The notes under the pieces are model-generated. The model did not search any database, was not told where the DNA came from, and saw only the letters and a list, made by a program, of their open reading frames with translations. Below are positions 29,185 through 45,438 of a stretch of DNA of 64,000 bases, piece by piece (the first letter of the stretch is position 1; each line of letters starts with the position of its first letter). The stretch comes from an uncultured Brachybacterium sp. (GTDB taxonomy: Bacteria; Actinomycetota; Actinomycetes; Actinomycetales; Dermabacteraceae), in assembly GCF_947500705.1 (NCBI RefSeq), contig NZ_CANMSY010000009.1, positions 83,639-147,638 on the forward strand, in the 5' to 3' direction. Position numbers and translations under genes: made by a program.

Positions 29185-31212
<2,028 letters not shown>

Positions 31213-31275
31213 GGCCTCTCCTAGCTGAGCTCTCGTCCTTGACGAGGTGCTCTGCGACGGTCGCGGTGACGACCC

Positions 31276-33522
<2,247 letters not shown>

Positions 33523-33761
33523 GGCATTGTCCCACCACTTCCGCCCGTGCCGAGACCGACTCGCATCCAGGGTGACCGGTGCCGCTAGGATCGGCGAGGT
33601 GATCCGTGATCCGCTGCCGGCGGCCGGCGGGTCCTCAGCATGGCCGCGACCGGTCCGGCCTCCGGCCTCCTCGGGGGAGGAGCAGGGCCTCGGGTCGTGG
33701 TCGCCGAGCATGAGCAGTACCAGTCGCACGAGTCGAACGCATGACGGGGGAGCCGCAGCGC
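33523..33761. promoter_or_regulatory. Divergent intergenic region glgX / moxR
   Basis: 239 bases. On the plus strand TAGGAT at 33586-33591 is a possible -10 for the MoxR operon, with no good -35; GGGGGAG at 33746-33752 is the ribosome binding site for ATG 33762. On the minus strand no convincing -10 was found for glgX. No palindromic operator noticed. Confidence 0.35.
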
Positions 33762-34898
33762 ATGAGCAATCCACCCAGCCAGCACGCCGGGAATCAGGCG
33801 CGTCCCATGGTGCCGGGTCCGCCGCCCGGACTGTCGGAGTCCTCTGCCTCGGGACCGGGCCGGCCTGCGCCGGGGGCCTCGCAGCGGCCCGGCGGGTTCG
33901 CGCCCTCGAGCGCTGCCATCGCGCCCGGCGACCTCGAGCGCGCCGGAGCGATCATCTCCACCATCTCCGGGGTCTTCCACTCCCGCGTGGTGGGCCAGGA
34001 GAACCTGCGCACGACGCTGATCGCCGCCCTGGCGGCGGGAGGGCACGTGCTGCTGGAGTCCGTGCCGGGTCTGGCCAAGACCACCGCCGCGAGCGCCCTG
34101 GCCTCCTCGATCACCGGCTCCTTCGCGCGCATCCAGTGCACCCCCGACCTGATGCCCAATGACATCATCGGCACCCAGATCTACTCCTCGGGCACGGGGA
34201 CCTTCACCACTCAGCTGGGCCCCGTGCACGCGAACGTGGTGCTGCTGGACGAGATCAACCGCTCGAGCGCCAAGACGCAGTCCGCGATGCTGGAGGCGAT
34301 GCAGGAGCGGCAGACCTCCATCGGCGGCGAGGTGTACCGCCTGCCGGAGCCGTTCATGGTGCTCGCGACCCAGAACCCGATCGAGGAGGAGGGCACCTAT
34401 GTCCTCCCCGAGGCGCAGATGGACCGCTTCCTGATGAAGGAGATCCTGACCTACCCGCGACCGGCCGAGGAGCATGAGATCCTCGACCGCTCGACCGCCG
34501 GGAGCCTCACCGGCCCGCGCGAGGCGGTGGGCACCGTGACCCTCCAGGACGTCCGCTTCCTCCAGGAGATGGTGGATCAGGTGTACGTCGATCCCGCGGT
34601 CAAGCGGTACATCATCGATCTGATCTTCACCACCCGAGGATCCGGCCCGCGCCCGGTCCCGAACCTCACCCAGTCCGTGCGGGTCGGGGCCAGCCCTCGC
34701 GGCTCGCTCGCGCTGATGAAGGTGGGCCAGGCGCACGCGCTGCTCAACGGACGCGACTACGTCACCCCTGATGACGTGCGGGCGATGCGGCACGGGGTGC
34801 TGCGCCACCGCCTGGTGCTCACCTTCGACGCACTCGCCAGCGGCATCAAGCCGGAACAGATCATCGACGCGGTGTTCCACGCCGTGCCGATGCCCTGA
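33762..34898 (+). CDS. MoxR-family AAA+ ATPase
   Basis: 378 residues. After a ~65-residue Pro/Gly/Ser-rich N-terminus comes the AAA+ core: Walker A variant ESVPGLAKTT (Gly103-Thr108), Walker B VVLLDEINRS, the QNPIEEEGTYVLPEAQMDRF sensor region and a C-terminal lid. MoxR ATPases act as chaperones that help mature VWA-domain proteins or metalloenzymes. ATG 33762 is chosen over ATG 33741 because of the GGGGGAG spacing. It leads a Bat-like operon (DUF58, membrane protein, two VWA proteins, TPR protein). Confidence 0.93.
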   Translation: MSNPPSQHAGNQARPMVPGPPPGLSESSASGPGRPAPGASQRPGGFAPSSAAIAPGDLERAGAIISTISGVFHSRVVGQENLRTTLIAALAAGGHVLLESVPGLAKTTAASALASSITGSFARIQCTPDLMPNDIIGTQIYSSGTGTFTTQLGPVHANVVLLDEINRSSAKTQSAMLEAMQERQTSIGGEVYRLPEPFMVLATQNPIEEEGTYVLPEAQMDRFLMKEILTYPRPAEEHEILDRSTAGSLTGPREAVGTVTLQDVRFLQEMVDQVYVDPAVKRYIIDLIFTTRGSGPRPVPNLTQSVRVGASPRGSLALMKVGQAHALLNGRDYVTPDDVRAMRHGVLRHRLVLTFDALASGIKPEQIIDAVFHAVPMP

Positions 34899-34953
34899 GC
34901 GGCCCAGACGACTGAGAACGACCGAGAACGACTGAGGGGGACCGGACGACTCG

Positions 34954-35850
34954 ATGGCCACGTCGCTGCTGACCCGTGTCAAGGCACGGGTGGATCTGCA
35001 CACCTCGAACCGGGCACGTGGACTCATCCAGGGCCGGGGGCGGTCGCTGTTCAAGGGCAGCGGCGAGGACTTCGACGACCTGAAGTACTACCAGCCCGGC
35101 GACAAGATCTCCGATATCGACTGGAAGGCCACCGCCCGCTCGGGAGAGCCGCTGATCCGGCAGTTCAACGAGGAGCGGGTGCGCCATCTCTCGATCGTCG
35201 TCGACACCTCCGCGGCGATGGCCGCGACCGCCGCCGACGGCAGCTCCAAGCGGGACGCGATGATCATGGCCGCCGGGATGGTCTGCTTCCTGGCCCAGAA
35301 GAACGGCGATCTGGTGGGAATGGTCGCGGGTCAGGAGAGCCGCCCGATCCAGCTGCCCTCCCGCTCGAGCGATGGGCATCTCGAGCTGCTGCTGCGCACC
35401 GCGCAGCAGGCGACCACCACGGCGGCCGGTGCCGCGAACACCTCCTGGCTGCTCGAACGCGCCTTCCGGGTCACCACGCACTCGACCCTGATGACGATCA
35501 TCACCGACGAGGCCCATCCCTCCGTCGAGGACTTCACACTGCTGCGGCGTCTGAAGACACGGCACGATCTGATCGTGATCCGCATCGCGGATGCCGACCC
35601 GCTGCAGAGGTCCGCGTTGGATCACGACGTGATCGACGTGGACTCGCCCCGTGAGATCGGCGCCATGGCACGCACCTCGAAACGGGTCGCCCATGACGTC
35701 GCGGCGTACCGGCAGGCGCGCAACGAGGGCATCGAGGAGATGCTGGACCGCCTGCACATCAGCCACATGCTGACCCCGGGGGAGAGCACCGTGGTGGACG
35801 ACATGGTCGCGATGCTGCGGTCGAGGGAGTATCGCCATGGCCGTTCCTGA
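34954..35850 (+). CDS. DUF58 domain protein
   Basis: 298 residues. It contains the DUF58 signature GSGEDFDDLKYYQPGD followed by IDWKATARSGEPLIRQF, and then a VWA-like fold (VVDTSAAM, with an imperfect MIDAS). DUF58 proteins nearly always accompany MoxR ATPases and VWA proteins. It has no membrane segment, so it is probably a cytosolic partner. It starts 55 nt after moxR, and the gap contains three near-copies of GACTGAGAAC. Its stop overlaps the next gene by 14 nt. Confidence 0.92.
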   Translation: MATSLLTRVKARVDLHTSNRARGLIQGRGRSLFKGSGEDFDDLKYYQPGDKISDIDWKATARSGEPLIRQFNEERVRHLSIVVDTSAAMAATAADGSSKRDAMIMAAGMVCFLAQKNGDLVGMVAGQESRPIQLPSRSSDGHLELLLRTAQQATTTAAGAANTSWLLERAFRVTTHSTLMTIITDEAHPSVEDFTLLRRLKTRHDLIVIRIADADPLQRSALDHDVIDVDSPREIGAMARTSKRVAHDVAAYRQARNEGIEEMLDRLHISHMLTPGESTVVDDMVAMLRSREYRHGRS

Positions 35851-36343
35851 GCTGCTCGCCGGCGTGCTGCGGGCCGAGCCCGCACCTCCCGAGATCATCA
35901 CCCCTCCCCAGTACTCGATCGCCTGGGTGATCCTCGCGGTGCTGTGCATTCTTGTGATCATCGTTCTGATCGTGGGCACCCTGAAGATCACGCGGGCGAT
36001 CGAGAAGCGCATCGCCTATCGACACCGTCCCAGCGACGTCGAGACCCTGAAGGCGGAGTTCCTGCGCGCCGTGAACGACATCGCCGATCGCCATGACGAG
36101 GGCGAGCTCGAGGCGCGGGACGGCCATCACGAGCTCACCGGTGTGATGCGCCGCTTCGTACGGCGCACGACCGGGCATGACGTGACCAGCCAGGATCTGG
36201 CGACCCTGCTGGCCGATCAGCGCACCCGCGCGGTCGGCGAGCTCATCGCCGATCTGTATGAGCCGGACTTCGCGAAGTCCTCGGATCGCGACCTGCGGGA
36301 CTCCGTGCGTCGCGCGCGGGAGGTGATCCGCGCGTGGTCATGA
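35837..36343 (+). CDS. Small membrane protein of the MoxR/VWA operon
   Basis: 168 residues with one membrane helix (about 29-50, WVILAVLCILVIIVLIVGTL) and a charged, helical cytoplasmic domain. It resembles by size and position the DUF4381-type proteins of such operons, but I do not recognise a definite family. It overlaps the DUF58 gene by 14 nt and the following VWA gene by 4 nt, so expression is tightly coupled. Confidence 0.8.
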   Translation: MAVPELLAGVLRAEPAPPEIITPPQYSIAWVILAVLCILVIIVLIVGTLKITRAIEKRIAYRHRPSDVETLKAEFLRAVNDIADRHDEGELEARDGHHELTGVMRRFVRRTTGHDVTSQDLATLLADQRTRAVGELIADLYEPDFAKSSDRDLRDSVRRAREVIRAWS

Positions 36344-37356
36344 TCTTCTGGTGGGTCACCGCACTGCTGCTGCTGGCAGCGATCGCCGTCTGGGCGATCA
36401 CCTTCTGGAACCGACGCGCCATGCGCCGTTCCCCGGTGCTGGTGGCGAATTCGCAGTACATGGATCGGATCCCGAGCTTCGTGCGAGCTCAGCGCACGGC
36501 CCGCGTGGTGCGCGTGCTCCAGGTGGGCGTCGCGGTGTTCGTCGTGATCGCGGCGTCGCTGCTGTCCGGGCGGATCGCGAGCGAGCGGATCGAGACCCCG
36601 GAGTTCTCGTCGCGGGACATCGTGCTGTGCCTGGACGTCTCCGGGTCGATGTACGAGTACGACACCGAGATCCTCTCCACCTTCGCGCAGATGGTGGACA
36701 GCTTCGAAGGGGAGCGGGTGGCGCTGTCGATCTTCAACTCGACCAGCCGCACCGTGTTCCCGCTGACCAACGACTACGACCTGATCAAGCGTGAGCTCGA
36801 GAACGGGGCCGAGGCGATCGACTTCGACGAGTTCGGATACCGTCTGGGCACCCAGGACTACTCCGACGACAAGGTGCGTCAGTACGTGGACTTCGTCGAC
36901 GGCACCCGCGGCATCGCCGACGAGGCCTCGATCGTCCCGGACGGCCTCGCTTCCTGCGCGCAGGTCTTCGACCAGGCCGAGCAGGATCGATCCCGCTCGA
37001 TCATCTTCGCGACGGACAACGAGGTCAACGGCGAGCCGATCTTCACCCTCGACGAGGCGACCGAGAGGGTCGCCTCGCGCGACATCGATCTGTACACCTT
37101 CTACCCCGGGGCCTACGAATGCGGCCCGCAGTGCTTCGAGGAGCTGGAGACGGCCACCGAGGACCAGGACGGCGAGCTGTACGAATCCTCGGACCCCGAG
37201 GCGATCCCCTCGATCATCAACCAGATCCAGAAGACCCAGGCCGAGGTGCTGGGGGCGACCCCGACCGTGGTCCGCACGGACCATCCCGCGCTCGGATTCG
37301 TCCTCACCTTCCTCTCGCTCGCCGGGATCCTGATCCTGGGATGGAGGGCCCGCTGA
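36340..37356 (+). CDS. VWA-domain membrane protein (BatA-like)
   Basis: 338 residues: N-terminal membrane helix (MIFWWVTALLLLAAIAVWAI), a second one near 60-80, an extracytoplasmic von Willebrand A domain with an intact MIDAS (DVSGS, 99-103; later TDNE), and a C-terminal membrane helix (LGFVLTFLSLAGILILGW). Two cysteines (YECGPQCFEE) could form a disulfide. The topology and MIDAS match BatA-type proteins. ATG 36340 forms ATGA with the previous stop; GTG 36334 is an alternative. Confidence 0.88.
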   Translation: MIFWWVTALLLLAAIAVWAITFWNRRAMRRSPVLVANSQYMDRIPSFVRAQRTARVVRVLQVGVAVFVVIAASLLSGRIASERIETPEFSSRDIVLCLDVSGSMYEYDTEILSTFAQMVDSFEGERVALSIFNSTSRTVFPLTNDYDLIKRELENGAEAIDFDEFGYRLGTQDYSDDKVRQYVDFVDGTRGIADEASIVPDGLASCAQVFDQAEQDRSRSIIFATDNEVNGEPIFTLDEATERVASRDIDLYTFYPGAYECGPQCFEELETATEDQDGELYESSDPEAIPSIINQIQKTQAEVLGATPTVVRTDHPALGFVLTFLSLAGILILGWRAR

Positions 37357-38351
37357 TGTATCTCGAGCACCTGATGCCGCTGTGGGCCACGATCCCGCTG
37401 TTCGGCGCGATGCTGGTCCTGTGCACGGTGCTGCTGGTGCGCCGGCCGCGCCAGCGCACAGCCTGGCTGCGCCGCCTGCTGATGGTCCTGCTGCTGCTGG
37501 TGGTCGCGCTGCGCCCGGTCACCCCGATCGAGGGCGAGCAGACCCAGCGGATGAACGCCAACGTGTTCTTCGTGGTGGATCGCACCGGCTCGATGAACGC
37601 CGAGGACTATGCGGGCGAGCAGCCGCGGCTGGAGGGGGTGAAGGCGGATATGGAGCAGATCATGGGGCTCACCGAGGGCGCGCGATATTCGATCATCGCC
37701 TTCGACTCCACGGCGACGCAGCAGCTGCCGCTGACCACCGATGCCGGCGCCGCCCGCGCCTGGATCGACACCCTGACCACCGAGCCCACCTCCTATTCGA
37801 CGGGCTCGAACGTCGACCGTGCGCTGACCCCGCTGCTGGTGGAGATCTCCGAGGCCCGCTCCGAGGATCCCGACTCGAGCGTCCTGGTCTATTTCCTCTC
37901 CGATGGGGAGAACACCGACGAGCGGGAGTCCGAATCCTTCGGCCAGGCCGCAGGCTTCGTCGACGGTGGTGCGGTGCTCGGCTACGGCACCCCGGAGGGA
38001 GGGCCGATGAAGGTCGAGGGCGGTCCGGACCACGGCGAGTACATCACCGGGCCGGACGGCGAGCAGGGCATCTCGAGCATCGACGAGCAGCAGCTCCAGA
38101 CCATCGCAGGGGAGATCGGAGTCCCGTACCTGCACCGGACGGACCCCGAGGTGCCGATCGAGGGCACGATGGAGGGGATCACCCTCCGCCCGATCCCGAT
38201 CGAGTCCACCCGCGGGGTCGCGAGCTTCGAGGACTGGTACTGGGTGGCTGCGATCCCGCTGGCCGCCCTGCTGATCTGGGAGCTCGGGGAGATGACCTAC
38301 CGGCTGCCGCGCAGACTGGACCGCTACGACATCTCGGGAGCGCAGCGATGA
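37356..38351 (+). CDS. VWA-domain membrane protein (BatB-like)
   Basis: 331 residues, the second VWA protein of the operon: two N-terminal membrane helices (about 10-28 and 40-56), a VWA domain with MIDAS DRTGS (75-79) and SDGENTDE, and a C-terminal membrane helix (WYWVAAIPLAALLIWEL). The MIDAS start is DRTGS instead of the usual DxSGS, a conservative variation. It begins at the last base of the upstream stop (TGATG) and ends in a 4-nt overlap. Probably pairs with the preceding VWA protein. Confidence 0.88.
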   Translation: MYLEHLMPLWATIPLFGAMLVLCTVLLVRRPRQRTAWLRRLLMVLLLLVVALRPVTPIEGEQTQRMNANVFFVVDRTGSMNAEDYAGEQPRLEGVKADMEQIMGLTEGARYSIIAFDSTATQQLPLTTDAGAARAWIDTLTTEPTSYSTGSNVDRALTPLLVEISEARSEDPDSSVLVYFLSDGENTDERESESFGQAAGFVDGGAVLGYGTPEGGPMKVEGGPDHGEYITGPDGEQGISSIDEQQLQTIAGEIGVPYLHRTDPEVPIEGTMEGITLRPIPIESTRGVASFEDWYWVAAIPLAALLIWELGEMTYRLPRRLDRYDISGAQR

Positions 38352-39304
38352 GCACACCCCTGGCAGAGCATCCCCGCAGCGCGGATGCTGCGGGCACTCC
38401 CGCCCTTCCGGGCCCTGGATCCGCGCTCGCGCAGGACCAGAGCGGCAGTCCCAGGGACTTCGGCCTGAACGTGAAGCGTCTGCGCCTGACCCGCCTCATC
38501 GTGTTCGTTGTCCTCTCCCCGCTGATCCTGGCGCTGGCCCTGCTGACGATCAGGTTCGTCTCTATGCCGATCGCCCAGGCCGGCCATCTGAGCGCCTACG
38601 AGGACGGGGACTATCCCGCAGCCATCGAACGCCTGGGACCGGTGGAGTTCGCCAACTGGTTCGAGCCGTATCTGCCGCATCTGTCCCAGGGCACCGCCCT
38701 GCTGCAGCAGGGGGAGGACGCCGCTGCCGAGGAGCAGCTGCGCCTCGCCCTGGGCGAGTGGAACGATCACAGCGACCTGAACTCGCCGATGCACGCCCAG
38801 TGCAAGATCCTCAACAACCTCGCGATCTCGATCGAGCGCCAGGCTGATCTGCTCGAGGATCCGCAGGCGCGCGCCGATCGGCTCTTCGAGGCCGAGGAGC
38901 TGCTCGCCCCCTGTGGCGGTGGCGGTGGCGGGGGCGAGGGTGAGGGCGAGGGCGGCGGAGGAGCCGGGAACGAGGACTCCGAGACCACCGAGGGCAACGG
39001 CGAACGCGTCGAGGAGAAGCGTCGCGAAGCCGACGAGGAGGCCGGCAACGACCCCGACGCACGCGGCGAGGAGCAGGGCGGCGGCGACGAGGAGGGCGAC
39101 GGGACCCCGGGCCAGACGGATCCCGGCGACCCCTCCCAGGAGGATCCCGAAGGGGACGGCCCCGAGGAGGAGGCGCCCACCAGCGGGAACTCGGAGGAGG
39201 ACCAGAAGGACGATGAGCTCGAGGAGCGCAACCGCGATGCGCAGGGCGGCGACGGCGAGGAGGAGCCCGGTGGTTCGCAGGACGATCCGGTGAAGCCGTG
39301 GTGA
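38348..39304 (+). CDS. Membrane-anchored TPR-like protein with acidic disordered tail (BatC-like)
   Basis: 318 residues: a cytoplasmic N-terminus (about 45 residues), one membrane helix (LIVFVVLSPLILALALLTI), a TPR-like helical region (GHLSAYEDGDYPAAIERLGP, GTALLQQGEDAAAEEQLRLAL) and from about residue 185 a strongly acidic Gly/Glu/Asp-rich tail. Bat operons commonly include a TPR protein of this kind that interacts with the VWA proteins. The tail, about 40% of the length, might bind Ca2+/Mg2+ or cationic wall components (inference). It overlaps the cysteine desulfurase start by 4 nt. Confidence 0.82.
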   Translation: MSTPLAEHPRSADAAGTPALPGPGSALAQDQSGSPRDFGLNVKRLRLTRLIVFVVLSPLILALALLTIRFVSMPIAQAGHLSAYEDGDYPAAIERLGPVEFANWFEPYLPHLSQGTALLQQGEDAAAEEQLRLALGEWNDHSDLNSPMHAQCKILNNLAISIERQADLLEDPQARADRLFEAEELLAPCGGGGGGGEGEGEGGGGAGNEDSETTEGNGERVEEKRREADEEAGNDPDARGEEQGGGDEEGDGTPGQTDPGDPSQEDPEGDGPEEEAPTSGNSEEDQKDDELEERNRDAQGGDGEEEPGGSQDDPVKPW

Positions 39305-40488
39305 GCCTCGACGAGGGAGAGCGCGCCTATCTCGACCATGCCGCGACCACGGTGCTGCGCCCCGCGGCCCGGGATGCCTTCCTCGAGGCCTCCGCGGTGC
39401 GGGGGAATCCCTCCTCCGTGCACGCCTCGGGCCGACGGGCGCGCGGAGTGCTCGACGAGTCGCTGGCACGGATCGCCTCGCTGCTCGAGGTGCCGCGCAG
39501 CTGGCTGATCATGACCTCCGGGGGCACCGAGGCGGACAACCTCGCGATCCGCGCCGTCGCCCTCGGCGCCCGGCAGAAGGATCCGGTGCGCACGGCGGTC
39601 GCCGTCGCCGCCACCGATCATCCTGCGGTGCTCGCCACGGCCCGGTCCCTCGTCGTCGGCGATCCCGGGATCACGGTGCGTGAGCTTCCCGTGGATCACC
39701 AGGGCGCGCTGCGGGCACCAGCGGTCGCCGAGGCACTGGCCGATGGCGCCGTCGGCGTGGTCAGCGCGGCCCTGGTCAACAACGAGACCGGCGCACTGCA
39801 GGACCTCGCCGCAGTCGCCGCGGTCGCTCGGGAGCACGGCACCCTCGTGCACACCGATGCCGTGCAGGCAGCGGGGCATGTGCCCCTGCCGAGCTGGGAC
39901 GACGTGGATCTGATGTCCCTGTCCGGGCACAAGCTCGGTGCCCCGGTCGGGGTGGGTGTGCTGGTGGCCAGACCCGGGGTGCCCTTCGCGGCGTTCAGCA
40001 CCGGGGGCGGGCAGCAGCGGGGTGTGCGCTCGGGGACGCTGGATGCGGCCCACACCGCCGCCTTCGCCGCCGCCCTGGGGGAGGCCCTCGCCGAGCGCGA
40101 GGAGCAGTCCGCACGACTGCGGGAGCTGGCGGGGAAGCTCCGGGCAGGGATCCGCGAGATCGATCCGCAGGCGCGCTTCACCCTCGCGGAGGACACCCCG
40201 CAGTCCGGACACATCGTGCACGTGGTCTTCCCGGGTGCGGACTCGGACTCCCTGCTGTTCCTGCTCGATGAGCGCGGCGTGGACTCCGCGGCGGGCTCCG
40301 CCTGCTCCGCAGGCGTGACCCAGGCCAGCCCCGTGCTCGCCGCGATGGGCATCACCGATCAGCAGGCGCGCGGAGCGCTGCGCCTCTCCCTGGGCTGGAA
40401 CAGCACCGAGCATGACCTCGAGATCCTGCTGGCCGCCCTGCCGGAATCCCTCACCAGGGCTCGTGCGGTCGGCGCGCTGATGGGCTGA
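39301..40488 (+). CDS. Cysteine desulfurase (IscS/NifS family)
   Basis: PLP enzyme removing sulfur from cysteine as an enzyme-bound persulfide. 395 residues. PLP lysine Lys211 (SLSGHKLG), sulfur-accepting Cys335 in SACSAG, N-terminal YLDHAATT and NPSSVHASG all present. GTG 39301 overlaps the upstream stop (GTGA); GTG 39298 is equally possible. mnmA begins 98 nt downstream, so this is probably the sulfur donor for tRNA 2-thiouridine synthesis rather than a SUF enzyme. Overlap with the Bat-like operon is unusual. Confidence 0.95.
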   Translation: MSLDEGERAYLDHAATTVLRPAARDAFLEASAVRGNPSSVHASGRRARGVLDESLARIASLLEVPRSWLIMTSGGTEADNLAIRAVALGARQKDPVRTAVAVAATDHPAVLATARSLVVGDPGITVRELPVDHQGALRAPAVAEALADGAVGVVSAALVNNETGALQDLAAVAAVAREHGTLVHTDAVQAAGHVPLPSWDDVDLMSLSGHKLGAPVGVGVLVARPGVPFAAFSTGGGQQRGVRSGTLDAAHTAAFAAALGEALAEREEQSARLRELAGKLRAGIREIDPQARFTLAEDTPQSGHIVHVVFPGADSDSLLFLLDERGVDSAAGSACSAGVTQASPVLAAMGITDQQARGALRLSLGWNSTEHDLEILLAALPESLTRARAVGALMG

Positions 40489-40551
40489 GCGCGACGCGGA
40501 TCCGGGTCGAACATCACGTTCTCCACCCCTGGGATGTGAGGCCCCGCTCCG

Positions 40552-40578
40552 TACACTGGACAGCCGGACGAGGGAAGG
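40552..40578 (+). promoter_or_regulatory. Candidate promoter and ribosome binding site for mnmA
   Basis: TACACT at 40552-40557 fits the -10 pattern; the -35 is not recognisable. AGGGAAGG at 40571-40578 lies about 8 nt before GTG 40587 and favours that start over GTG 40578, which would overlap the ribosome binding site. Confidence 0.5.
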
Positions 40579-40586
40579 TGGACCGG

Positions 40587-41668
40587 GTGAAGGTGCTGGC
40601 AGCGATGAGCGGCGGGGTGGATTCCGCGGTCGCCGCGGCGCGCGCCGCCGAGGCCGGTCATGAGGTGGTCGGCGTGCACATGGCGCTGTCGAAGAACCGC
40701 GACCAGACCCGCACCGGCTCTCGCGGCTGCTGCACGGTGGAGGACGCCTCGGACGCCCGTCGCGCCGCCGACCGCATCGGCATCCCGTACTACGTCTGGG
40801 ACCTCTCCGACGATTTCCACGACCTGGTCGTCGAGGACTTCCTGTCCGAGTACGCGGCAGGCCGCACGCCGAACCCCTGTGTGCGCTGCAACGAGCGGAT
40901 CAAGTTCGCCTCACTCATGGAGCGCGCCACCCTGCTGGGCTTCGATGCCGTGTGCACCGGCCATTACGCCTCGATCCGCACCGACGGCCCGGGCGGTGCG
41001 GCGTCGCTGCACCGATCACGGAATATGGCGAAGGACCAGTCCTACGTGCTGGCTGTGATGGGGCCGGAGGCCGTGGGCCGTTCGCTGTTCCCCCTCGGCG
41101 AGTACGAGACCAAGGCCGAGGTGCGGGCAGAGGCCCGCTCCCGTGGGCTCGGCGTCTCCACCAAGCCCGACAGCTACGACATCTGCTTCGTCGCCGACGG
41201 GGACACCCGCGGCTTCCTCGAACGTCACCTCGGAGAGGCGCCCGGCGAGATGCTCGACGATCAGGGGAAGGTGCTCGGCACCCACCGCGGGACCCACGGC
41301 TTCACGATCGGCCAGCGCAAGGGCCTGGGGATCCAGCAGCCCGCCCCTGACGGCGCCCCCCGCTACGTCGTGGACATCGATCCCGGCACCCGCCAGGTGG
41401 TGATCGGGGCCGGCGAGCTGCTCTCCACGCGCGAGCTGCTCGCGACCGACGTCGTCTCCTTCGAGCCGCTCGAGGTGGGACGCCGGGTCGATGCCCAGAT
41501 CCGTGCCCACGGCGAGGCGACCCCCGCCGAGATCCTCGAGACCCCTGAGACCGGTGGCGGCCTGCGGGTGCGGCTCAGCACCCCGATCCGCGGCGTCGCC
41601 CCCGGTCAGACCCTCGTCCTCTACGACGGGGACCGGGTCCTCTCCGCCGCCACCCTCGAGCGTCGTCG

Positions 41669-41672
<4 letters not shown>
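40587..41672 (+). CDS. mnmA: tRNA-specific 2-thiouridylase
   Basis: Adenylates and thiolates U34 of tRNAs for Lys, Glu and Gln, using sulfur relayed from a cysteine desulfurase. 361 residues. PP-loop SGGVDS (8-13), catalytic Cys98 (NPCVRCNERIKF) and Cys200 (YDICFV), with the GQRKGLG segment following. It lies just after the cysteine desulfurase gene, its likely partner. The stop overlaps the next ATG by 4 nt. Confidence 0.97.
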
Positions 41673-45401
<3,729 letters not shown>

Positions 45402-45408
45402 CTGGACT

Positions 45409-45432
45409 GCCGGGCGGAGAACACCGCCCGGC
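45409..45432. terminator. Bidirectional hairpin between ligA and the RecQ-like gene
   Basis: GCCGGGCGG (45409-45417) pairs perfectly with CCGCCCGGC (45424-45432), loop AGAACA. It is positioned between two convergent stop codons (45401 and 45439). Confidence 0.8.
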
Positions 45433-45438
45433 GCCAGC

